Below, in pieces: positions 14,576 to 23,516 of a stretch of 64,000 bases of DNA. Under the pieces are notes generated by a model. That model worked only from the letters and a program-made list of their open reading frames with translations. It had not been told where the DNA came from and did not search any database. Each line of letters starts with the position of its first letter. Positions within the stretch are counted from its first letter, which is position 1. The position numbers and the translations under genes were made by a program. The DNA comes from Faecalispora anaeroviscerum (GTDB taxonomy: Bacteria > Bacillota > Clostridia > Oscillospirales > Acutalibacteraceae), in contig NZ_CANOOQ010000001.1 in assembly GCF_947568225.1 (NCBI RefSeq), forward strand, positions 1,736,001-1,800,000, in the 5' to 3' direction.

Positions 14576-16060
14576 TTATTTTTCAATCGGCGTTTCAAAG
14601 AACGCCTTAAAGCCGCGGTAAGCCATATGAATGTCAAGCTTTGCGGTAATCTCCAGCGGCGCGTGCATGGAAAGCACGGGAACGCCGACATCCACAACAT
14701 CTACATTCAGGTTCGCGATGAACATGGCAACAGTTCCGCCGCCGCCCGCATCTACCTTGCCGAGCTCGCCGGTCTGCCACAGAACGTTGTTCTGATACAG
14801 CAGATTGCGCACCTGTGCCATAAATTCCGCAGAAGCGTCGGAGGTGCCGGACTTACCGCGCGAGCCGGTATATTTCATCACGGAAACGCCGTTATTCAGG
14901 TAGCAGGAGTTAGCCGGCTCATAGGCGCTGGCATAAATGGGGTCATACGCCGCGCAGACATCCGCAGACAAGCACTGAGAGCGGGTAAATACATCTCTGG
15001 CCTCTACGCCGTCGTGCTGGGCCAGCGTTTCCACAAAGTACCGCAGGAACGAGGAGTTCAGGCCGGTGTTTCCGTCGCTGCCGACTTCCTCTTTATCCGC
15101 CAGAACGGTGATTGCGGTATGCTCGGGCGTTTTGCATTCCAGAATCGCCGACAAGGCCGGGTAGGCGCACACGCGGTCATCGTGGCCGTAAGCTCCAACC
15201 ATACTGCGGTCAAAGCCCAAATCCTGCGCGTGCCAGGCAGGCACAAACTCGATTTCAGAGGAAACGAGATCCTCTTCGGTAATTCCGTATTTTTCGTTCA
15301 GCAGACGCATCACATTGAGCTTAAACAGACTTTCGCCCTTGCCGGTTTCGGTGCGGACAGGACGGCTGCCTACCAGAATATTCAGGTTTTCGCCCTCAAT
15401 CGCTTTCGCAAGCGGTTTTGCCATCTGCTCGGCGCCCAAATGCGGCAACAGATCGGTCACGCAGAACTGCGGCTCGCCCGGCTCCTCGCCGATGCGCACA
15501 TCGACAAAGCTGCCGTCCTTGCGCACAACGCGGCCGTGCATCGCCAGCGGAATGGCTGTCCACTGGTACTTCTTGATGCCGCCATAGTAATGTGACTTGA
15601 GCAGCGCCAGATCGTTGGATTCATACAGCGGATAGGGCTTTAAATCCAGACGGGGAGAATCGATATGTGCGGCAGAAATGCGAACTCCCTCGCGGCAGCC
15701 CTTTTTGCCGATGACCGCCAGAATAATTGATTTCCCTCTGTTATTGAAATACACCTTATCTCCGGGGTGATACACCGAATCGGAGTCGAGCTCACGGAAG
15801 CCGTGTTTTTCGGCCTCTTCAATAGCATACACCACGCATTCACGCTCTGTTTTGCACAGATCGAGGAATTTTTTATAGCCCTCGCAGTATTCATCGGCCT
15901 CTTTGACCTGCTCGTCAGTGACAGAGAAAAAACCGTTCTTGCGATTAATTAAAAGCTCCTCGCGCAAACGGTCAACCTCAGTCTTTTCCTCTGCGGCAGA
16001 CTTCTTTTCAGACTTCACGTCTTCTTTTTTGCCCGCCTTTTTCTCTTCTTTCTTCGCCAT
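14576..16060 (-). CDS. M18-family aminopeptidase
   Basis: A cytosolic zinc aminopeptidase. Seen in 494 residues: the first metal ligand in RISAAHIDSPRLDLK, the bridging and catalytic residues in ADKEEVGSDGNTGLNS, and the C-terminal block EPANSCYLNNGVSVMKYTGS with GKVDAGGGGTVAMFIANLN. The first 30 residues are a Lys/Glu-rich, charged extension with no family counterpart. The start at 16060 follows AAAGGAGG at 8 bases; the frame reaches 16102. It is the last gene of a minus-strand block that begins with the DUF951 gene at 19731. Confidence 0.92.
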   Translation of the reverse strand: MAKKEEKKAGKKEDVKSEKKSAAEEKTEVDRLREELLINRKNGFFSVTDEQVKEADEYCEGYKKFLDLCKTERECVVYAIEEAEKHGFRELDSDSVYHPGDKVYFNNRGKSIILAVIGKKGCREGVRISAAHIDSPRLDLKPYPLYESNDLALLKSHYYGGIKKYQWTAIPLAMHGRVVRKDGSFVDVRIGEEPGEPQFCVTDLLPHLGAEQMAKPLAKAIEGENLNILVGSRPVRTETGKGESLFKLNVMRLLNEKYGITEEDLVSSEIEFVPAWHAQDLGFDRSMVGAYGHDDRVCAYPALSAILECKTPEHTAITVLADKEEVGSDGNTGLNSSFLRYFVETLAQHDGVEARDVFTRSQCLSADVCAAYDPIYASAYEPANSCYLNNGVSVMKYTGSRGKSGTSDASAEFMAQVRNLLYQNNVLWQTGELGKVDAGGGGTVAMFIANLNVDVVDVGVPVLSMHAPLEITAKLDIHMAYRGFKAFFETPIEK

Positions 16061-16161
16061 ATCAAAAACCTCCTTTGTCATATTGAGCCATATTCTTTCC
16101 AATTAAAATTAATTTTTTCAAATATTCTTTGCAATCCTTGACGATCTATCTGAAACAGGAT

Positions 16162-16770
16162 TTAAAAATCGTATAACTCCTGATAGATTCCATAATTTTT
16201 GATCACAGCGTCAGTGTAATGCGCTGTTTCGGGGTAAGGAATTTTACTCAGCGTGACCCCGTCCGACGAAACTGAGCGGTCAGAAAGCCAGCGGTCTACC
16301 GTTCCCATCCCGGCGTTATACGCGCACAGAGCCGTCGTGCGGTCTGAATAAATCGAGCTGAGCAGCGACAGCAGGTAGCAGCCGTATTTGATGTTGGTTG
16401 CCGGGTCTAACAGCGAGGTCTCATCCATAGTGCTTTTCCCCAAGAGCTTGGTTTGCAGCCACTCGAAGGTGGCGGGCGTCAGCTGCATCAGTCCCATAGC
16501 GCCCGCACGGGATTTCGCGTCGGGGTCGAAATTGCTTTCGGCCTTGACCACCGCATACACCAGCGCCGGGTCCAGATTATAGTTTTTTGCCTCTTTCTCT
16601 ATGATGTCCTGATACCCCAGAGGATACTGGCGTTTCATAAAAATTTCGTAGCCGTTTGCCAGAAAAAAATATCCCAACGCTGTCAACGATAGCAGAATCA
16701 GCAAGGCAGCCAGCATTTTCTTCCCTCTGCCGCCTTTTCTTGCCCGCGCGTAAGTTCTCATCTGCGCCAC
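16162..16770 (-). CDS. Membrane-anchored lytic transglycosylase
   Basis: Cleaves the glycan backbone of peptidoglycan to a 1,6-anhydro product. Seen in 202 residues: a basic start (RTYARARKGGRGKK), one membrane helix at about 20-38 and an SLT domain with the catalytic Glu in VYAVVKAESNFDPDAKS, the GAMGLMQLTPATFEWL block and CAYNAGMGTVDRWL. The protein would face outward. It overlaps the coaE gene by 13 bases, showing translational coupling within the operon. Confidence 0.93.
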   Translation of the reverse strand: MAQMRTYARARKGGRGKKMLAALLILLSLTALGYFFLANGYEIFMKRQYPLGYQDIIEKEAKNYNLDPALVYAVVKAESNFDPDAKSRAGAMGLMQLTPATFEWLQTKLLGKSTMDETSLLDPATNIKYGCYLLSLLSSIYSDRTTALCAYNAGMGTVDRWLSDRSVSSDGVTLSKIPYPETAHYTDAVIKNYGIYQELYDF

Positions 16771-17360
16771 CTTTCCAGAAGAGCGGCAGCCTGCCGCCGC
16801 AGTTCCTCGGGATTCTCATCCCCTCTTAAACAGGCATCGGCCCTCTCCGTGTAATAGGCATCCTCCTGTTGGGCATGGATGCGCGAAACGGCCATCTCAC
16901 GGTCAATATGATCCCGCAGGATGATGCGCTCCAGCCGAACGGGCATTGGTGTGATCACCGCCAGAATTTTATCGCAGAGCTTTTCGGCCCCGCTTTCAAA
17001 CAGCAGCGGCGCGTCGACAACGATAAATTCCTTTCCTGTGTTCTTCCACTCGTCGATTTCATCCTGCACCCGCCCCAAAATCCACGGGTGGGTAATTGCG
17101 TTGAGTCTCTTCGTTTTTTCATGGGACGAAAAGGCGCGGCGCGCCAAAAGCGCTCTGTCTACCCTGCCGTTTTCCGCCACAATATCGTCACCAAATTCCT
17201 GCCGCAGCTCCCGCACGCACGGCTCGCAGTCCACAAGCACCTGCCGTGCCGTTTTGTCGCAGTCGATCACCGCGCAGCCAAGCTCGCCCAAAATGCCACC
17301 TACGGTCGATTTTCCCGCTCCGGTCGGGCCGGTCAGGCCGATGATCACAGACCTAGTCAA
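16758..17360 (-). CDS. coaE: Dephospho-CoA kinase
   Basis: Last step of coenzyme A synthesis, phosphorylating the 3' hydroxyl of dephospho-CoA. Seen in 200 residues: P-loop GLTGPTGAGKSTV, the DCDKTARQVL site, VVDAPLLFESG, and the lid-like segment RLERIILRDHIDREMAVSRI. The frame starts with TTG 17360, which overlaps the stop of the upstream gene (CTTGACTAG); GTG 17348 is an alternative giving VIIGLTG as the first residues. The overlaps at both ends mark an operon. Confidence 0.93.
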   Translation of the reverse strand: MTRSVIIGLTGPTGAGKSTVGGILGELGCAVIDCDKTARQVLVDCEPCVRELRQEFGDDIVAENGRVDRALLARRAFSSHEKTKRLNAITHPWILGRVQDEIDEWKNTGKEFIVVDAPLLFESGAEKLCDKILAVITPMPVRLERIILRDHIDREMAVSRIHAQQEDAYYTERADACLRGDENPEELRRQAAALLERWRR

Positions 17361-18387
17361 GCTCTACCACCTCGAATCCCGCCGCGCGAATCAACCGGTT
17401 ATACACGGCAAGACCCACGCCCTTCGGCTGCGGACTGCGAGCATACACAACCCTCGCGCCCATCTGATCCAGCTTGCGCAGCGCGTCAAACAGATGCCTG
17501 GCCTGCTGGGCAGCATCCTGCCTTGCGCCGTAGGCGACGGCGGGCACGCGCAGCGCTTCCTGCTCACCGTCGTAGCACAGGGCAAATACGCCCGCACCTG
17601 CGCGGCTGTTCACATACTCCGAATACGCCGAAAGCCCGCCTTTTACTAAAATTACGTTGGCCTTCGGCGAATAATGCTTATACTTCATGCCGGGGGAAAG
17701 AACTTTTTCTCCCGCCGCAAGCGGATTGAGTACAGCGGGGTCCACCTCAACTCGACCCAGCACCTGCGAAAGCTGCTCCGGCGTGATTCCGCCCGGCCGC
17801 AGCAGGCGCGGGACCTCCTGTGCCAGCGTGATGACGGTTGACTCCACGCCCACGCGGCATGGGCCCCCGTCCAACACGGCGTCGACTCTGCCGTCAAGAT
17901 CGGCCAGTACATGCTCGGCTTCGGTCGGACTGGGGCTGCCGGACAGGTTCGCCGACGGCGCAGCCAGCGGCACTCCCGCCGCGTCGATCACCGCGCGGGC
18001 CACCGGGTGCGACGGAAAGCGCACCGCCACCGTGGCCTGCCCGGCGCTCACCTCATCGGGAATCAGGCTCGACTTTGGCAGAATGATGGTGAGCGGCCCC
18101 GGCCAGAACTGCTTTGCCAGCTCCATCGCGCGCGGCGGAATTTCGTTGACGAGTGCCGCCCACTGGTCGAGCTGTGAAATATGGACGATCAGGGGGTTGT
18201 CCATCGGCCGCCCCTTGGCGGCAAAAATCGCGGCAACCGCCGGGCCGTCAAGCGCGTTGGCCGCAAGGCCATACACTGTTTCGGTCGGAATTGCCACAAG
18301 ACCCCCATTTTTGAGCAAATTGCCCGCTGTTAGAATATCCTCTTCCCTGTTCGCCGAAAGACGCAGGGTGTTTTTTTGCTGTTTCAT
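17353..18387 (-). CDS. tsaC: Threonylcarbamoyl-AMP synthase (Sua5/YwlC type)
   Basis: Makes threonylcarbamoyl-AMP from threonine, bicarbonate and ATP for the t6A37 modification of tRNAs that read ANN codons. Seen in 344 residues: the YrdC domain (GGLVAIPTETVYGLAANA, KGRPMDNPLIVHI, WPGPLTIILPKS, VAVRFPSHPVA, APSANLSGSPSPT) followed by the extra Sua5 domain that distinguishes this long form from short TsaC. The linker contains LRPGGITPEQL and SPGMKYKHYSPKA. It sits between prfA and coaE, a neighbourhood often seen in Firmicutes. Confidence 0.94.
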   Translation of the reverse strand: MKQQKNTLRLSANREEDILTAGNLLKNGGLVAIPTETVYGLAANALDGPAVAAIFAAKGRPMDNPLIVHISQLDQWAALVNEIPPRAMELAKQFWPGPLTIILPKSSLIPDEVSAGQATVAVRFPSHPVARAVIDAAGVPLAAPSANLSGSPSPTEAEHVLADLDGRVDAVLDGGPCRVGVESTVITLAQEVPRLLRPGGITPEQLSQVLGRVEVDPAVLNPLAAGEKVLSPGMKYKHYSPKANVILVKGGLSAYSEYVNSRAGAGVFALCYDGEQEALRVPAVAYGARQDAAQQARHLFDALRKLDQMGARVVYARSPQPKGVGLAVYNRLIRAAGFEVVELD

Positions 18388-18400
18388 GGCTTTGCTTCTG

Positions 18401-19483
18401 TTACTCCTGACGGTCGATGGTTTCCTCCAGCTGTCTGGCGCGGTCTGCCGTAATCAGCGAGGCGATCACCTCATCGAGATCGCCGTTGAGCACCTCTTCC
18501 AGCCGGTAAAGGGTCAAACCGATGCGGTGATCGGTCAGCCGCCCCTGCGGGAAGTTATAGGTGCGAATCCGCTCGGAGCGGTCGCCCGTGCCTACCTGGG
18601 ATTTTCTCTGCTGCGCCACCTGCGCATCCTGCTCCCGCTGCTTTGCCTCGTACAGACGCGAGCGCAGAACCTTCATGGCCTTGTCCTTATTTTTAAACTG
18701 GCTTCGTTCATCCTGGCATTCCACCACCGTACCCGTGGGCAGGTGCGTAATGCGGATCGCCGACTCCGTCTTGTTGACATGCTGACCACCCGCGCCGCTG
18801 GCCCGGTAGGTATCGATCTGCAGATCGGTGGGGTTGATCTCGATTTCCACATCGTCCACCTCAGGCAGAACCGCCACCGTTGCGGTAGAGGTGTGGATGC
18901 GGCCCTGCGTTTCCGTTTCGGGCACACGCTGCACCCGGTGGACGCCGCTTTCGTATTTCAGGCGCGAATACGCTCCGTCGCCTGTGATCTGAAAGCTGAT
19001 TTCTTTATACCCGCCCAGCTCGGTTTCATTCGCGTTCAGAAGCTCGGTTTTCCAGCCGCGCCGGGTCGCGTACATGCTGTACATGCGGAACAGCCGCGCC
19101 GAAAATAGCGCCGCTTCTTCCCCACCCGCACCGCCGCGAATTTCCATAATCACGTTGCGCTCGTCGTTCGGGTCGCGCGGGAGAAGCAGAATCTTCAGCT
19201 CATCCGCCGTCTGCTCCACCTGATCTTTGGCATCGTCCAGCTCGTGCTGAATCATTTCCTTCATCTCGCGCTCGAGGCCGGATTCATTCAGCATTTCGGT
19301 GGATTCCTCCACCGTTTGCACCGCCTTCAGGTATTCGCGGTATTTTTCCACAATCGGCTCAAGATTTTTATATTCCTTCATCAGCTCGGCATATCCTTTT
19401 GCGTCCGCCGCCACAGCGGGGTCGAACATGCGCTGACCCAGTTCCTCCAGCCGGTTTACAAACACGGTTAGATTTTCAAACAT
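18401..19483 (-). CDS. prfA: Peptide chain release factor 1
   Basis: Ends translation at UAA and UAG. Seen in 360 residues: the stop-codon recognition tripeptide PxT as PET in HRVQRVPETETQGRIHTS, and the GGQ catalytic loop in RASGAGGQHVNKTESAIR. A start MFENLTVFVNRLEELGQRM and full length match the family. AAGGTGGTAGCGAA precedes the ATG. It is 13 bases upstream of the tsaC gene and probably co-transcribed. No prmC methylase gene is next to it. Confidence 0.97.
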   Translation of the reverse strand: MFENLTVFVNRLEELGQRMFDPAVAADAKGYAELMKEYKNLEPIVEKYREYLKAVQTVEESTEMLNESGLEREMKEMIQHELDDAKDQVEQTADELKILLLPRDPNDERNVIMEIRGGAGGEEAALFSARLFRMYSMYATRRGWKTELLNANETELGGYKEISFQITGDGAYSRLKYESGVHRVQRVPETETQGRIHTSTATVAVLPEVDDVEIEINPTDLQIDTYRASGAGGQHVNKTESAIRITHLPTGTVVECQDERSQFKNKDKAMKVLRSRLYEAKQREQDAQVAQQRKSQVGTGDRSERIRTYNFPQGRLTDHRIGLTLYRLEEVLNGDLDEVIASLITADRARQLEETIDRQE

Positions 19484-19533
19484 TTCGCTACCACCTTAAC
19501 TATTTTAATCAAACAAAGTAATCGGTTAGGTAG

Positions 19534-19731
19534 CTACAAGGTATCCTGCGTTTCTTCGCGCAGGATTTTTTTTATATTTTTTTCACATTTCAAACGCGGC
19601 ACCATTACCTCGTGCCCGCAGCCCTTGCACCGGATCTTGAAATCCATGCCGGCGCGCAGCACCACAAAGTCCTTACTGCCGCAGGGATGCGGCTTTTTCA
19701 TCTGCAAAATATCACCGGGGCGTACATCCAT
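19534..19731 (-). CDS. DUF951-family small protein
   Basis: A 65-residue cytosolic protein found in most Firmicutes. Seen: DVRPGDILQMKKPHPCGSKD, then RAGMDFKIRCKGCGHEVMVP and a lysine-rich end. The cysteines in PCGS and CKGCG could bind a metal ion or nucleic acid, and the first half resembles a small beta-barrel. The role is not established. It is the first gene of the leftward block with prfA. Confidence 0.85.
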   Translation of the reverse strand: MDVRPGDILQMKKPHPCGSKDFVVLRAGMDFKIRCKGCGHEVMVPRLKCEKNIKKILREETQDTL

Positions 19732-19939
19732 ACCGTATCCCTCCAGTCCTCCGGATTCTCACTGCTCTCATTATAATACATCTTCCAAAAAGGCGAAAGC
19801 CCTTCCCCACAAAACGGCGAATGCCATTTCGTGCCTGAGCAAGCCGTGAAACATGACGGATTCAACAGTCATTATTATAGCACTAATTGCGAAAAAGTCC
19901 CACGCTTTTTCGAAAATTCATCAGTTTGCCCTTCTGTGC

Positions 19940-19969
19940 TTGCCTACACAGGGGAAAACGGTCTATAAT
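19940..19969 (+). promoter_or_regulatory. Promoter of birA
   Basis: TTGCCT at 19940-19945 and TATAAT at 19964-19969, spaced 18 bases; a start near 19976 would leave a leader of about 30 bases. No biotin-operator-like palindrome was seen over it. Confidence 0.6.
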
Positions 19970-20007
19970 GGGAAAAGAACCGGATGAAAAAGGACGGAGA
20001 AAACGCT

Positions 20008-20997
20008 ATGAAAAATGAAGAGATTATCCTTCAATCTTTAAAAGAGAGCAAAGACTATCTTTCCGGCGAGGAGTTGAGCCGGCGTTTGGGAATTTCGCGT
20101 TCCGCGGTATGGAAGAACATCAACAGCCTGCGGGAGAGCGGGTATGTGATTGAATCGGTGACAAACCGCGGCTATCGGATTCAGAATTCCTCTGACGCGC
20201 TGACCCCCACCGAAATACAGGACGGGCTTTTAACCGAAGCGTTCGGCCAAACCGTGGCCGTTTTTGCAGAGACAGACTCCACCAATGAAGAAGCAAAACG
20301 CCAGGCGCACAAGGGCGCGCCGCACGGCGCCGTATTTGTGGCGGAACGACAGCTCGGAGGGAAAGGCCGCTTGGGGCGCCCATGGCAAAGCCCGCCGAAA
20401 TCGGGACTGTGGTTTACGGTGCTGCTGCGCCCCGACGCAGCGCCCCCGCAGGTTTCGAACCTGACGCTGCTGGCCGGGCTAGCCGTCAGCCGTGCGATTC
20501 ACTCTTTAACCGGCTGTGACGCGAAAATCAAATGGCCGAACGATATTGTCATCGGCAGCAAAAAGGTTTGTGGTATTCTTACAGAAATGACCGCTGAAGT
20601 TGACCGGGTTCATTTTGCCGTCGTCGGCATCGGGGTCAACGTAAACGATGAGGGCTTTGAGGAAGAGCTGAAGGAAAAAGCGACCTCCCTGCGGCTTGAA
20701 ACCGGCGCGCCGGTTTCCCGTGTAGCACTGCTGCAACAGATATTGCAGGAGTTTGAGGCGCTTTATCTGGAATATTTCGTCCAGAGAAGCAAAAACTGGT
20801 TACAGGCTTATAAAGAAAACTGTGTTTCGCTGGACCGCACCGTAGGCGCGACACGCGGGCAGGAGAAAATAATCGGCACAGCGGTAGACATTACCGAAGG
20901 TGGCGAACTGGTGGTTCAAACGGACGATGGGCGGCGTGTTGAGATCAACTCCGGAGAGGTCGTCGTGCAGGGAATTTACGGACAAACACCGCAGTAA
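20008..20997 (+). CDS. birA: Bifunctional biotin-[acetyl-CoA-carboxylase] ligase and repressor
   Basis: Attaches biotin to carrier proteins and can repress biotin genes. Seen in 329 residues: an N-terminal winged helix (LSGEELSRRLGISRSAVWKN), the ligase motif GGKGRLGRPWQSPPKSGLWF that binds biotinyl-AMP, IKWPNDIVIGSKKVCGILTE with the catalytic Lys, and the C-terminal SH3-like domain (GTAVDITEGGELVVQTDDG). The DNA-binding domain is intact, so it is the repressor type. ATG 20008 follows GGACGGAGA; the frame starts earlier at 19984. It is a single gene. Confidence 0.95.
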   Translation: MKNEEIILQSLKESKDYLSGEELSRRLGISRSAVWKNINSLRESGYVIESVTNRGYRIQNSSDALTPTEIQDGLLTEAFGQTVAVFAETDSTNEEAKRQAHKGAPHGAVFVAERQLGGKGRLGRPWQSPPKSGLWFTVLLRPDAAPPQVSNLTLLAGLAVSRAIHSLTGCDAKIKWPNDIVIGSKKVCGILTEMTAEVDRVHFAVVGIGVNVNDEGFEEELKEKATSLRLETGAPVSRVALLQQILQEFEALYLEYFVQRSKNWLQAYKENCVSLDRTVGATRGQEKIIGTAVDITEGGELVVQTDDGRRVEINSGEVVVQGIYGQTPQ

Positions 20998-21057
20998 TTG
21001 CAAAGTCGTTCCTGTGGGGCTGAAAGGTCACTTTTATGTACGATTTTGTAGATGTAA

Positions 21058-21101
21058 CAAAGCAGCACAGAGTGCCCGTTTGGGCACTCTGTGCTGCTTT
21101 G
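21058..21101. terminator. Bidirectional terminator between birA and the AraC-type gene
   Basis: A perfect 20-bp stem (CAAAGCAGCACAGAGTGCCC and its complement) with a 4-base loop. Flanking AAAATAAAG gives a T-rich tail on the minus strand (CTTTATTTT before the hairpin). It separates the convergent genes. Confidence 0.7.
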
Positions 21102-21116
21102 AAAATAAAGATCTTC

Positions 21117-21986
21117 TTATTTGATTGCCACCAATTCAATATATCCTCTCGTCCCGATTGGCTCAAGCTGGATACGTGGGTTTTCTTTGTCCCAAGTGTA
21201 GCCAATCACAGTGGGATCATATTTTTTAATTGCTTCCCACACCTGTTCGATTGCCTCGCAATAGTCTTCTTCGGCAAACGGTTCGCCTTGAAACATCAAA
21301 TATTTACATGCGGGCAGGTTAATCACATCAAAGCCGTCCGGAATAATATCAGCATAATCCGTTGCGACCTCAACGCCCTGTACATATTCCGAAGTGTCTG
21401 GTTTGATGTAGCTTTTGGGGAGCCAAAGGGAAACTGGCTCTCCGCTAATGGATTTGATGCTCAGCAGCAGGCCCCATACATCGCAACCAACCTCCTCGCA
21501 GTAAGCAAAATAGTCGGCAGCTTTCAATCCTCGCTTGATAAGCACCTTGCGTGCCGGTTTCTCGATGACCTGAATAAATACATTTTTTACAGTTTCCATC
21601 TTTTTCTCCTTTCGGGTAGCTCTGTACTTTACTCCATAAGGGGTGAAAAGATAAAGAGGAATGGGTGCAGCGGCATATTCCTTTGGGTTGCAGCCAAACT
21701 CACGGAAAAAGGCACGCTGATATCCGTCTACGCTACCAAAGCCAAGTTCCAATGCAACGTCAAGGATTTTGTAGGCTTCATTACGTAGCTTCAGCGCCGA
21801 TTTGGATAGACGAAGCCGCCGAATATAATCCGCAGGCGTTAGATTCGTCCACTGTGTAAATAGCCGATAGGAATACCACGGCGAAAACAAGGAGACCGCC
21901 GACAAATCCGTAAGAGTTATATTTTCGCACAAATGCTCTGCGATATAGTCCTGCATACGCTGAACAGCTTCTCTGTGTTCCTCCAT
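21117..21986 (-). CDS. AraC-family transcriptional regulator with GyrI-like effector domain
   Basis: Seen in 289 residues: two helix-turn-helix motifs at the N-terminus (ENITLTDLSAVSLFSPWYSY and LDVALELGFGSVDGYQRAFF), the FGCNPKEY signature, then a C-terminal half starting KKMETVKNVFIQVIEKPARK with the AraC effector-binding/GyrI fold. This SoxS/Rob-like order (DNA-binding first, ligand-binding second) is typical of Firmicutes regulators that sense small amphipathic compounds. No target gene is adjacent. Base composition is somewhat AT-richer than neighbouring genes. Confidence 0.9.
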   Translation of the reverse strand: MEEHREAVQRMQDYIAEHLCENITLTDLSAVSLFSPWYSYRLFTQWTNLTPADYIRRLRLSKSALKLRNEAYKILDVALELGFGSVDGYQRAFFREFGCNPKEYAAAPIPLYLFTPYGVKYRATRKEKKMETVKNVFIQVIEKPARKVLIKRGLKAADYFAYCEEVGCDVWGLLLSIKSISGEPVSLWLPKSYIKPDTSEYVQGVEVATDYADIIPDGFDVINLPACKYLMFQGEPFAEEDYCEAIEQVWEAIKKYDPTVIGYTWDKENPRIQLEPIGTRGYIELVAIK

Positions 21987-22166
21987 TTTTTCACCTCCCC
22001 TATATGCCTTATTCTAGCATTTACCGAAAAGAAGACTCTCGACCTTTTTTGCCAATCGTGTTGTCCCTTTCGTTTACTATGTAGATGAAATGAAAGCCAC
22101 CTGCAAGTGGCAGCGCGTATTTTTATTATATATAATAGCGATCATGTTATCATAAATGGAAATATC

Positions 22167-22202
22167 AGAAAGGAAGCCCTCGCTTTCGAGAGCTTCCTTT
22201 CT
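22167..22202 (-). terminator. Terminator after the aspartokinase gene
   Basis: On the minus strand AGAAAGGAAGC pairs with GCTTCCTTTCT around a loop that itself can pair (CTCGAAAGCGAG), followed by GATATTT. It ends the leftward aspartate-family operon. Confidence 0.65.
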
Positions 22203-22264
22203 GTTCGTTATTATAAAATCCGCGTTTCTCCACCCGAACGGTGAAAAAACAGCATTCAGGAGGC

Positions 22265-23485
22265 TTATTGATCGACTACCTCGGGGAAGAACTTATTGTG
22301 GATCGCCGCAACCGCCTTGTCGGCGTCCTTGCGCTCGATCAGAACCGAAATTTTAATCTCGCTGGTGGAGATCATCTGAATATTGATATTGGACTCAAAC
22401 AGAGCCTCGAACATCATGGCTGCTACGCCGGGGTGTGTTTCCATGCCCGCGCCGACAATGGAAACCTTTGCGACATCCTCATCATACACAACGCTGGAAG
22501 CACCAATCTGCTCCACATAAGGGGTGAGAACCTCCATAGCGGCCTGAAGATGATCTTCGGAAATGGTAAAACTGATGTCCTTTGTGCCGTTGCGGCCAAT
22601 AGACTGCAGGATAATATCGACGTTCACGCCCTTTGCGGACAGCTTGGAAAACACCTTAAACGCCAGGCCGGGACGATCCGGAACCCCGATAATCGCTACA
22701 CGGGCTACCCCGTTATCCTTTGCAATGCCGCTGATCAACATTTTTTCCATTTTGGTTGCCTCCTTCACAATCGTACCCGGTACCCGGTTATAGCTGGACA
22801 GAACCTCCAGCTCAATATTATATTTCTTCGCCATTTCAACAGAGCGGTTGTTCAGCACCTGCGCGCCGAGCGTGGCCAGCTCCAGCATTTCATCGTAAGA
22901 GATCACATCGATTTTCTTCGCGTTTTTCACCTTGCGGGGATCGGCGGTATATACGCCCTCCACATCGGTGTAAATCTGGCACAAATCCGCGTTCATAACC
23001 GCCGCAATCGCAACGGCGCTGGTATCGGAGCCTCCGCGGCCCAGGGTGGTCATGTCGTTGTAACGGTTCAGACCCTGGAAGCCCGTAACAATGACGATGT
23101 TGCGTTTATCCAGCTCCTTCTTGATGCGGTCAGGCACCACGCGTTTAATGCGGGCGGAGCCGTAGGCCGTATCGGTCTGAAAGCCCGCCTGCCAGCCGAG
23201 AAGCGAAACGACGGGGAAACCCATCTGCTCAATGGTCATGGCTAAAAGTGATGCAGACATCTGCTCGCCGGCAGTCAGGAGCATATCCATCTCTCGCTTG
23301 GAGGGACGGCTGTTCACCTCTTTTGCCTTGGCAATCAGATCATCTGTTGTGTCGCCCTGTGCAGACACAACAACGACTACATCGTTGTTTTGGGAATACG
23401 TCTTGGTGATGATGTCGGCGACGTTGCGCAAACGGTCCGCGTTAGCCACGGAGCTGCCGCCGAATTTCTGAACGATCAAGCTCAT
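22265..23485 (-). CDS. lysC: Aspartate kinase with C-terminal ACT domains
   Basis: First step of the aspartate pathway, phosphorylating aspartate with ATP. Seen in 406 residues: the N-terminal MSLIVQKFGGSSVANADRLR, GFQGLNRYNDMTTLGRGGSD, TDVEGVYTADPRKVKNAKKI, and two ACT domains (VARVAIIGVPDRPGLAFKVF and VSIVGAGMETHPGVAAMMFE). The ACT pair signals feedback control by lysine and/or threonine. ATG 23485 follows GGAGG at 10 bases; the frame reaches 23554 and would overlap thrB. It is the last gene of pheB-hom-thrB-lysC, which points to use in threonine supply. Confidence 0.95.
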   Translation of the reverse strand: MSLIVQKFGGSSVANADRLRNVADIITKTYSQNNDVVVVVSAQGDTTDDLIAKAKEVNSRPSKREMDMLLTAGEQMSASLLAMTIEQMGFPVVSLLGWQAGFQTDTAYGSARIKRVVPDRIKKELDKRNIVIVTGFQGLNRYNDMTTLGRGGSDTSAVAIAAVMNADLCQIYTDVEGVYTADPRKVKNAKKIDVISYDEMLELATLGAQVLNNRSVEMAKKYNIELEVLSSYNRVPGTIVKEATKMEKMLISGIAKDNGVARVAIIGVPDRPGLAFKVFSKLSAKGVNVDIILQSIGRNGTKDISFTISEDHLQAAMEVLTPYVEQIGASSVVYDEDVAKVSIVGAGMETHPGVAAMMFEALFESNINIQMISTSEIKISVLIERKDADKAVAAIHNKFFPEVVDQ

Positions 23486-23516
23486 AACGTTCTGTCCTCC
23501 ATTATCAGATAAAAAT

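Noticed and set aside
14507..15595. Long plus-strand frame of 362 codons
   Set aside because: Antisense to the M18 aminopeptidase, whose active-site motifs are clear; a shadow of GC-rich codon bias. The same holds for long frames opposite aspartokinase (22241-23245), hom (24825-25808), the M24 peptidase (45132-46193) and lsrB (58570-59868).
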